A DNA stretch of 45,444 bases from NCBI GenBank assembly GCA_947630245.1, contig CANRGR010000005.1:1-45444 (forward strand). Direction: 5' to 3'. Of the stretch, positions 39,529 to 45,444 are shown in pieces. The position numbers and the translations under genes were made by a program. The notes under the pieces are model-generated. The model ran no database searches. It was given only the letters and a program-made list of their open reading frames with translations, and was not told the DNA's origin. Position 1 is the stretch's first letter. Each line of letters opens with the position of its first letter. This DNA is from an uncultured Clostridia bacterium (GTDB taxonomy: Bacteria > Bacillota > Clostridia > Christensenellales > Borkfalkiaceae).

Positions 39529-41508
39529 TTATTTGCTTTCACGCGAATGCAGCCACCATTCTACGAACAGAAACGCCACCAGAGCGGACGCGAGATAGAG
39601 CAACAGATCTTTATAGTCGGTTTCGGTCTCCGTGCCCTCGTAGGGATCGGACAGACTGTCCGTACGCCGTAAAATATCGCTCTCGTAGGCGGGAATGGAA
39701 ATGAATACCTGCGCCGTGATAAATTCTTTTTTGATGCCCTGCGCAACAGCGTCCTCGAAATAGCTCCTTTGGCGGAACGTGTAAGTCCCCGGGACATCGA
39801 GCATGAACTGCGCGGGAAGATCTTCTTCGGTAAACGTCTCCCCCGTATCCGAAAATTCAAGTTCGCTTCCCCATGTGTTTACCGTAAATTCCTCCCCCAC
39901 TTCGAAGGAGTTTCCGCTGACGATCGCGGGGAAGAAATAATCGAGCAGGTTGCGCATGAGCAAGGGATTTTCGATCAATTTCGAGATGTTCGAATAGTGA
40001 ACGCTGAATCCCATCACCGCCATTTTGACCGCGCCGTCGTTGCGCACCATATAGACGGGATCGCCCCCGTACGAGAGCAAAACCCGATAGGCGGGATCGA
40101 CGTCCTCGATCTTGCAATAGCGGCTGACGGTGATGTCGTCGGCGATGATGTTCTCCGCAACGGGGTGTCCCGCGAAATCCTCGCCCTCGGCGAGCGTCTC
40201 GCGGTTGCCGTTGAGGTCGATCGCCTGAGAAACGCGGAATCCCGCGCCTGCGGGCACGGAAGATTGCCACATGGGGTCGGGATCGGCGAGCAGGACGAAG
40301 CCGTCCGTGGGGAGAGCGCTCGGCATCGTGTGTTCGAAAATGTAGAAATCGAATCCTTCGAGCGCGGGTTCCACGCCCTTCTTGACTTCGGTGATGCGGA
40401 AATCGTAGCGGGACGAGAGCATATTGCGGGCGGTATAGAGCGCCGCGGGAAGGAAGGGGTTGGGATCCGCGCTCGCGTATTGCACGTTGAGCACTTCCTT
40501 ATCGCCGCCATAGAGATAGTAGTTGTTATCCGAGTCGAAAGAGTCGTCCGCTTCGAACGTGAGCGTAACGCTCGTGAACGAAGAAAATTTGTTCAAATCG
40601 CCGATATCGCTGTAAAAGAGATTCTCGTCGTCCTTTCCGCCGCCCAAGCGGAAAATGACGGTATTCGTTTCCCCGGGTTCGCAAAGCACGAATTTGTTGA
40701 AACGGATGGTGTGATTGCTCTCCCCGTTCGCACCGCTTACGGCGACGCTGAGCGGGATCTCCATCGCCTCATTGCCGTAGAGTGCGACCGAGACGGTGAT
40801 GACGTAAAATCCGTCCTCACGGGTCGCCTCCGCGTCCAAAATCGCGGCGTTCCAATCCCCTTCCGCCTGCATGTTCACGACGTGCACCTTTTCGGGAATG
40901 TACTCGTAGGTGGTATCGGTATAGAGATAGAGCTGCGCGAGCGGGTTCTCGCCCAAAATGTCGCGGCTCATGGTGAGCGCCTTCTCGATATCCGCCGAGG
41001 CATAGGTGCATTGAAGTCCCATCAACGTTTTGGAAAATTCGTCGCGGCTCGTTGCATCCACACGGCGAAAGAGAAGTTTGGATTCGCGTTCCGCCACGAT
41101 GAGCGAAACCTTTCCGCCCGTATTGAATACCCCTTCCGCCTCATCCGAGATCTGTTTTACCGCACGGGAGAAACGGGTCTCGTAATCGGCGTTTCCGGCA
41201 TACATGCTCGCGGAAGAATCGAGAATATACACATAGTCGGCAGTCTCCCCTTCGGGTTCTTCGACGAGGGCGGGCCATGCCATGATCCCCGCCATTGCCG
41301 TCAGAATCAGGACCTGACAGAGAAAGAGGAGAATGTTGCGCAATTTGCTCGTAGGCGGGCGGCGTTTTTTATAGCGCAAGCTCAGCTTCCACACATAGGT
41401 GGAAGTGATGTATTTGTTTTGATAGTTGGGCTTAATGATGTAGATGATGATGAGCACGAGAATGCCAATCAAGCCCAAGAGCCCGAGCGGGACCAAAAAT
41501 TTCATCAT
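39529..41508 (-). CDS. BatA-like membrane protein with VWA domain
   Basis: 659 residues. The N-terminus has a BatA-type helix pair: FLVPLGLLGLIGILVLIII, then a basic loop (SLRYKKRRPPTSKLRN) and a second helix LLFLCQVLILTAMAGIMAW. A VWA domain follows (about 90-260) with MIDAS start ILDSSASMY. The middle (about 260-600) is a beta-rich extracellular region, and the last membrane helix is LLLYLASALVAFLFVEWWL at about 632-650. The arrangement matches the protein that sits beside DUF58 and MoxR genes in Bat operons. Its ATG overlaps the DUF58 stop (ATGA). It probably forms a membrane complex with the second VWA protein encoded next, under action of the MoxR ATPase; this is inferred from the family and order. 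Confidence 0.9.
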   Translation of the reverse strand: MMKFLVPLGLLGLIGILVLIIIYIIKPNYQNKYITSTYVWKLSLRYKKRRPPTSKLRNILLFLCQVLILTAMAGIMAWPALVEEPEGETADYVYILDSSASMYAGNADYETRFSRAVKQISDEAEGVFNTGGKVSLIVAERESKLLFRRVDATSRDEFSKTLMGLQCTYASADIEKALTMSRDILGENPLAQLYLYTDTTYEYIPEKVHVVNMQAEGDWNAAILDAEATREDGFYVITVSVALYGNEAMEIPLSVAVSGANGESNHTIRFNKFVLCEPGETNTVIFRLGGGKDDENLFYSDIGDLNKFSSFTSVTLTFEADDSFDSDNNYYLYGGDKEVLNVQYASADPNPFLPAALYTARNMLSSRYDFRITEVKKGVEPALEGFDFYIFEHTMPSALPTDGFVLLADPDPMWQSSVPAGAGFRVSQAIDLNGNRETLAEGEDFAGHPVAENIIADDITVSRYCKIEDVDPAYRVLLSYGGDPVYMVRNDGAVKMAVMGFSVHYSNISKLIENPLLMRNLLDYFFPAIVSGNSFEVGEEFTVNTWGSELEFSDTGETFTEEDLPAQFMLDVPGTYTFRQRSYFEDAVAQGIKKEFITAQVFISIPAYESDILRRTDSLSDPYEGTETETDYKDLLLYLASALVAFLFVEWWLHSRESK

Positions 41509-42398
41509 TCCATGATACCCGCCTTTAACAGTTCTCCGAAGAGCACGCGCTCGATCGGCATATCGCAGGAGACGGACAAAAATCCGACGTCGCGGCGGGA
41601 ACAGAAGGTTCGGATATCCTCCTTAAAGTCCCGCATTGCCTCTTCATACGCTTTGAGCATACTGCGCGTGATCCTCAATTTCATATTCTTCGAATCTTCG
41701 GGGCTGACCGATTCCGCGTCGATCAGCGTGACCCTGCCCTCGTACGTCGGATCGAGTTCCTCGGGCGAGAGAACCTGTAACAATAGCACCTGCCTGTGTT
41801 TATACAGCAGGAAATCCACCGCCTTCTTCCATTGGTCGGTGCAGAAATCCGAAATGATGACGGAAAGCCCGTTATTATCCCCTACGTCCGGGCAGTTGGT
41901 AATGCACGATTCCATGTCCACTTCGTCTCGGAACTCGATGCCGTCGAACGCGCTCACGGCGCGGAAAAAGGAATTCTTCCCGACGATGAGCCCGTAGGGA
42001 TTGACGGCGCTCGTACCGTTCATCAGATAGAGCGAAAGTTTATCCATTTCCTGCACGGCAAGAAAGCCAAGCGCCGCCGCGGCGGCGATGGCATAAGACG
42101 CCTTGTCCGAAAACTCTCTCCCCATCGACGCCGAACAGTCCAAAAAGATCTGCACCTGCATCTGCCGCTCGTCGGTGAACAGTTTGAGGAAATATTTTTC
42201 GAACCGGCTGAACAAGTTCCAGTCGATACGGCGGATGTCGTCCCCGAGCTGGTATTCGCGGTAATCGGCGAACTCCACCGTCTGACCGTAAGTGGAGACG
42301 AGATGTTTGCCGCCGAAATATCCCCTCAGATTCGACTTCAAATTCAATGACATCGTTTCCAAACGGTTGAAAAACGCGTCATTCAACTGCACTTTCAT
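41505..42398 (-). CDS. DUF58 family protein
   Basis: 297 residues, soluble. The DUF58 signature is complete: FADYREYQLGDDIRRIDWNL at 43-62, preceded by the GYFGGKH turn, and followed by a VWA-like core with LDCSASMG (93-100 region) and VIISDFCTD. DUF58 proteins accompany MoxR ATPases and VWA membrane proteins in Bat-like operons across bacteria, and are thought to link the ATPase to its partners. The ATG lies eight bases after the MoxR stop, with GGGAG inside the MoxR end, and the stop overlaps the BatA-like ATG. The length is typical for the short, soluble group lacking membrane helices. Confidence 0.92.
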   Translation of the reverse strand: MKVQLNDAFFNRLETMSLNLKSNLRGYFGGKHLVSTYGQTVEFADYREYQLGDDIRRIDWNLFSRFEKYFLKLFTDERQMQVQIFLDCSASMGREFSDKASYAIAAAAALGFLAVQEMDKLSLYLMNGTSAVNPYGLIVGKNSFFRAVSAFDGIEFRDEVDMESCITNCPDVGDNNGLSVIISDFCTDQWKKAVDFLLYKHRQVLLLQVLSPEELDPTYEGRVTLIDAESVSPEDSKNMKLRITRSMLKAYEEAMRDFKEDIRTFCSRRDVGFLSVSCDMPIERVLFGELLKAGIME

Positions 42399-42406
42399 GG
42401 TTTACA

Positions 42407-43525
42407 TTACTCCCGCGGTTTCTTCTTGAACAATCCGCGTTTCTTCGGTTCCTCTTCTTCGGCGGAGAGCTCCGCTTCGGGCGCGGGCGCCTTTTGCAAG
42501 GGCTCATTCCCGGGTTCGGCGGACTTCTTGCCGAATTTATCAATCTTCTTATCCACTTCTTCGAGAATCATGCGAATGATATCGTCGGCGGAGATCCGCT
42601 CCGCGATCGCCTCGAAGTTGAGTTTGATACGGTGACGGAGCACGGGATAGGCGAGCTCCTTGATATCGGAATAGGCGACGTTGAATCTGCCCTTGATGAG
42701 CGCCATGACCTTCGCGGCGGAAATGAGCGCCTGTCCCGCACGGGGGGAAGCACCGACGCGCACATACTTCTTGGCAACGTCCGTTGCGCATTCGCTGTCC
42801 GGGTGGGTTGCGGACGTGAGAATCATCGCATAGCGCAGAACTTCGTCCGCGACGGGGATCTGGTTCGCCGTTTCGCGCATTTTCAGAAGCTGTTCGCCCG
42901 TACAGGCCTTGTCCGCCACCTCTGCCATCGTCTTTTGCGTCATGGTGACGATGTTCATGAGCTCATCCAAACTCGGGTTGGGCACGAGGAGTTTGAACAT
43001 AAAGCGGTCCATCTGCGCCTCGGGCAGAGGATAGGTACCGTCCTGCTCGATGGGGTTCTGCGTTGCAAGCACGAAGAACGGCTCGGAGAGCTTTCTCGAA
43101 ACCCCCATGACCGTCACCGTGTGCTCCTGCATGGCTTCGAGGAGCGCCGACTGCGTCTTGGGCGTGGCACGGTTGATCTCGTCGGCGAGAATGATGTTGG
43201 AGAACACGGGTCCCGGCTGGAAACTGAATTTGGAGTTCCCCTGTTCGTCCTTGACGATGATGTTGGTTCCCGTGACGTCCGCGGGCATCAGGTCGGGCGT
43301 GAATTGGATGCGCGCAAAGGGCAGATCGAAAACCCGCCCGAGGGAGCGCACAAGGCGCGTCTTTCCGACCCCGGGAACGCCTTCGAGCAGGACGTTGCCG
43401 CCCGCAATCATGGCGATCACGGTTCCCTGCACGACGGGTCGCTGTCCGACGATATCGCGGGAGATCTGTTTGAAAATCTCGTCGCATTGGGTGCTGAATT
43501 GTTTGATGTCGTTTTCGCTTACCAT
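42407..43525 (-). CDS. MoxR-family AAA+ ATPase
   Basis: 372 residues. Walker A GVPGVGKT at 49-56, Walker B ILADEINRA near 111-119, the MoxR stretch LLEAMQEHTVTVMG, sensor 1 ATQNPIEQDGTYPLPEAQ and arginine finger region DRFMFKL, then the small helical domain with GASPRAGQAL (sensor 2). Chaperone-like ATPase that remodels protein complexes with VWA partners, here the products of the next three genes. After about residue 320 a charged tail rich in Glu, Pro and Lys (for example EEEEPKKRGLFKKKPRE) is longer than usual for the family. The ribosome site is modest (AGAGAG-type). Second gene of the operon, 20 bases after the Gln-rich membrane protein. Confidence 0.95.
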   Translation of the reverse strand: MVSENDIKQFSTQCDEIFKQISRDIVGQRPVVQGTVIAMIAGGNVLLEGVPGVGKTRLVRSLGRVFDLPFARIQFTPDLMPADVTGTNIIVKDEQGNSKFSFQPGPVFSNIILADEINRATPKTQSALLEAMQEHTVTVMGVSRKLSEPFFVLATQNPIEQDGTYPLPEAQMDRFMFKLLVPNPSLDELMNIVTMTQKTMAEVADKACTGEQLLKMRETANQIPVADEVLRYAMILTSATHPDSECATDVAKKYVRVGASPRAGQALISAAKVMALIKGRFNVAYSDIKELAYPVLRHRIKLNFEAIAERISADDIIRMILEEVDKKIDKFGKKSAEPGNEPLQKAPAPEAELSAEEEEPKKRGLFKKKPRE

Positions 43526-43545
43526 TTTCTTTCTCTCTTTATTTT

Positions 43546-44673
43546 TTAGTCCCCATTGTCGGAGCCGCTTGTCTCAATCGAATCGTAGTAATCCTGCAAA
43601 TCGTCCTTATACTCGTCGGGCATGTTCTTGTCCCCTTCGAGACGGTCCATTGCGTCCTGACGTCCCTGATCGAACTCGTCGCCGTAATAGGTTTTCCCGT
43701 CCTGGATCTGTTGGCTCGAAGTATCGCGCATGCCGCCCGCGGAAGGATCTTCACCCGGTTCCCCTTCGGGTTCCTGTTGCTGTTCGCTATCCGAACTGTC
43801 GTCGGGCGGACTGTTGTCGGAATCCTGCGGGTTTTGCTGCTGTTGCTGTTGTTGCTGTTGCTGCGGCGCCGTGGGATCTTCCTCGATGGGCTCGAAGATT
43901 GCATAGACGATGACGTCTCCGTCGAGATCGGTATCGTGGCGGTAGGGATTATTCAGCCCGTCCGACCAGCTCACGAAACACCAACCGTCATCGGGAATGG
44001 CATACACGGGATCCATGTCCTCCCCTTCTTTTTTGGTGAACGTGCCCTCTACGGTGACGGTATTTTCCCAATCGCCGTGCCAATTCTCGCCGCCGCGCCA
44101 GATAATCGTTCCCAAGCCGTTTTCGTCTACGCCGTAGGAGACGGTAAACTCTCTCGGGACATATTGTTCCGTGACGGCTTCGTTAAACGATGGAATGACG
44201 CCGGTATAGTAGAGCGCGGAGACCGTCGTCATGCCCGCGCCGAGCAAGAGCGCCGCGGCGAAGGGAAGAACGAGGGCGAGGGAGAGAGCGATTTTGAGCA
44301 TCATGTGGTTGACGCTCCCGAGCGCGCGGTAAGTGTCCTCCCGCTGAATTTTGGCGATAAAGGAATCGTCCCCTTCCAGCTCCGTCATGGTGAGCATACG
44401 TTCTTCGAGACCGAGCGCGTCTACACGGCGCGCGACCTGTTTCACCGTCGGTCGATAGCGCAAAAAATAGAAAAGCGGAGTGACGCCCGCGGTAAGCGCA
44501 AAAAACAGACCGAGCGCGATCCATATTCCGTTTTTGAAGCCGAGAAACCACGAGAGGAGCGCCGTAACGCACAGCGCCGCGCTGCCGAATATCACTCCCC
44601 AAAAGAGCGATTTTAAGATGCTCTCACGGACGAGACGGTCTCGATATTTTTTATACAGCCGATGATCCTTCAT
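43546..44673 (-). CDS. Membrane protein with InlB-like module and poly-Gln linker
   Basis: 375 residues. Two adjacent helices at about 22-45 and 50-70, a soluble cytoplasmic stretch with RRVDALGLEERMLTMTELEG, a third helix about 124-150, then an outside part. That outside part contains a beta module ending in DGDVIVYAIFEP, similar to InlB-type repeats, then a linker with ten consecutive Gln and a Ser/Asp/Glu/Pro-rich tail. The N-terminal half resembles large membrane proteins such as DUF4175 in its helix pair and ERM-TMTELE stretch, but I cannot confirm the family. First gene of the operon, with AAAGGAGG before the ATG and a strong promoter. It is probably a membrane partner of the MoxR/VWA set. 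Confidence 0.82.
   Translation of the reverse strand: MKDHRLYKKYRDRLVRESILKSLFWGVIFGSAALCVTALLSWFLGFKNGIWIALGLFFALTAGVTPLFYFLRYRPTVKQVARRVDALGLEERMLTMTELEGDDSFIAKIQREDTYRALGSVNHMMLKIALSLALVLPFAAALLLGAGMTTVSALYYTGVIPSFNEAVTEQYVPREFTVSYGVDENGLGTIIWRGGENWHGDWENTVTVEGTFTKKEGEDMDPVYAIPDDGWCFVSWSDGLNNPYRHDTDLDGDVIVYAIFEPIEEDPTAPQQQQQQQQQQNPQDSDNSPPDDSSDSEQQQEPEGEPGEDPSAGGMRDTSSQQIQDGKTYYGDEFDQGRQDAMDRLEGDKNMPDEYKDDLQDYYDSIETSGSDNGD
43831..43863. repeat. CAG/CAA microsatellite coding for poly-Gln
   Basis: On the minus strand a run of mixed CAG and CAA codons encodes ten consecutive Gln. The mixture of codons lowers slippage, but the tract is still a candidate for length variation between strains. 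Confidence 0.85.
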
Positions 44674-44709
44674 GGCAACCTCCTTTGAAGTATATTAAAT
44701 CACTGTATT

Positions 44710-44739
44710 ATTATAACTTATCATGTAAAGCGATGTCAA
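44710..44739 (-). promoter_or_regulatory. Sigma-A promoter of the MoxR-VWA-lipoprotein operon
   Basis: On the minus strand: consensus -35 TTGACA, 18-base spacer, consensus -10 TATAAT, about 36 bases before the ATG at 44673. No other convincing promoter is seen down to 28761, so a transcript of about 16 kb is expected. Confidence 0.85.
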
Positions 44740-44902
44740 GTAATTGCAATCTCATACAGGATACATGTGAGATGAAAATTTGTGAAATTTTCAGTGAACG
44801 AGTCGAGAAATTGGCACTTTTGTTAAATTTTGACAGATTTTGAACGGCAGATTCCCTTTGTGCGGAATTGTATATTATACGCATATTCCTATTCTTTGGG
44901 AG
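44740..44902. other. AT-rich intergenic stretch without recognised feature
   Basis: I see no gene, RNA motif or clear terminator here. It separates the operon promoter from the repeat block. Confidence 0.6.
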
Positions 44903-45053
44903 ACGCCCTCGGTATGACAGCGGGCGCGGACTGCGTATGAGGGGATACACTCCTCCCTCGCATTGCTCGGTCGTCGGTATGACAGTGAAAAACAGACAGG
45001 CGTTCCAAAATACGTCATGTTGAGCGCAGTCGAAACATCGCCTTGATCTTTAA
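44903..45053 (+). repeat. Dispersed repeat, copy A
   Basis: About 150 bases with ACGCCCT, GGGCGCGGACTGCGTATGAG, GGGATACACTCCTCCC, GGTCGTCGGTATGACAGTG and CGAAACATCGCCTTGAT in that order. The same order recurs in copy B at 45247. Short open frames across this block are by-products of the repeat. Confidence 0.88.
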
Positions 45054-45068
45054 GCCCTTGTTTTTACT

Positions 45069-45154
45069 GTCATTCCGAGCGAAGTCGAGGAATCTCTGCC
45101 TTATTATAGAGATTTCTCCACTTCGTTCGCTTCGCTCACTTCGGTCGAAATGAC
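45069..45154. repeat. Palindromic repeat element between copies A and B
   Basis: GTCATTCCGAGCGAAGTCGA at the left and TCGGTCGAAATGAC at the right are imperfect inverted repeats. Between them AATCTCTGCC and AGAGATTT form the tip. The whole can fold as one long hairpin, like the GTCATTCCGAG-type palindromes dispersed in many bacterial genomes. Confidence 0.8.
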
Positions 45155-45246
45155 AAAACGAGTGCATTCCTGTCATTCCGACCCCCAAAGGGGGAGAGAA
45201 TCCCCTCATTCAAAGCGGACTGCGTATGGGGGGATACACTCGGGCT

Positions 45247-45433
45247 ACGCCCTAGATATGAAAGCGGGCGCGGACTGCGTATGAGGGGATACACTCCTCC
45301 CCCCTCGCATTGTATAAGGGGATACACTCCTCCCCTCGCATTGCTCGGTCGTCGGTATGACAGTGAAAAACAGACAGGGGTTTCAAAATACGTCATGTTG
45401 AGCGAAGTCGAAACATCGCCTTGATTTTTTAAG
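45247..45433 (+). repeat. Dispersed repeat, copy B, with internal duplication
   Basis: Same elements as copy A, but GGGGATACACTCCTCCC plus CTCGCATTG is present twice, which makes this copy about 36 bases longer. A partial copy (GCGGACTGCGTATGGGGGGA) also lies at about 45211-45230. The block continues to the window end. Confidence 0.88.
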
Positions 45434-45444
45434 ACTATGGCGAT

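Noticed and set aside
45015-45396. Two short minus-strand open frames at the right end
   Set aside because: They lie within dispersed repeat DNA and translate repeated segments; no ribosome sites.
44903-45444. CRISPR array
   Set aside because: Repeats are long, few and irregularly spaced, with no uniform spacers and no cas genes in the window.

Overview
The window reads as a chromosomal segment of a GC-rich, Gram-positive-type bacterium, most likely a gut-associated member of the Clostridia. The grounds are strong Shine-Dalgarno sites, sigma-A promoters of the TTGCAT/TTGACA-17-TATAAT type, lipoproteins with lipoboxes, InlB-type and BspA-type surface repeats, and a DUF5685/J-domain gene group that I associate with Clostridia. 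The order cannot be fixed from sequence reading alone.

Layout. (1) 1-5092, minus strand: an operon starting at a clear promoter with trpS, then a DUF5685 protein, two related small Cys-tailed proteins (one with a degenerate J-domain), a membrane protein and an RlmD/TrmA-type RNA methyltransferase that runs off the left edge. (2) 5128-8296, minus: a large lipoprotein with InlB-type repeats and a repeated 'LDGxGGA' module. (3) 8457-11603: central metabolism and RNA housekeeping, with fba (+), rnpB (-) and pyk (+), each with its own promoter. (4) 11627-12665: a divergent RpiR-type / XRE-type regulator pair with overlapping promoters and palindromes; the XRE mRNA looks leaderless. (5) 12704-12911: a diverged copy of a dispersed repeat, a strong hairpin and short tandem repeats. 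(6) 12958-15629, minus: radC-like gene, NarL-type histidine kinase and response regulator, translationally coupled. (7) 15681-17052: a PepV/Sapep-type dipeptidase. (8) 17156-28708, plus: a compact biosynthetic operon of a MATE exporter fused to a GHKL/SpoIIAB-like domain, a 2964-residue NRPS with order A-T-C-A-T-C-A-T-R, and an Sfp-type phosphopantetheinyl transferase. (9) 28721-44739, minus: a seven-gene operon of a Gln-rich membrane protein, MoxR AAA+ ATPase, DUF58 protein, BatA-like VWA protein, a second large VWA membrane protein, a BspA-like leucine-rich lipoprotein and a 1674-residue lipoprotein that is a paralogue of the one in (2). (10) 44903 to the end: dispersed, partly palindromic non-coding repeats.

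The two most interesting systems are (8) and (9). In (8) the first adenylation domain has Ile where amino-acid-activating domains carry the Asp that binds the alpha-amino group. The assembly line is therefore predicted to load a non-amino-acid acyl starter, add two amino acids and release the chain reductively, giving an N-acyl dipeptide aldehyde or alcohol. In (9) a MoxR/DUF58/VWA module of the Bat type is transcribed together with very large lipoproteins built from InlB, leucine-rich and 'LDG' repeats, which suggests a dedicated envelope or surface system. Both functional readings are inferences from domain content and context.
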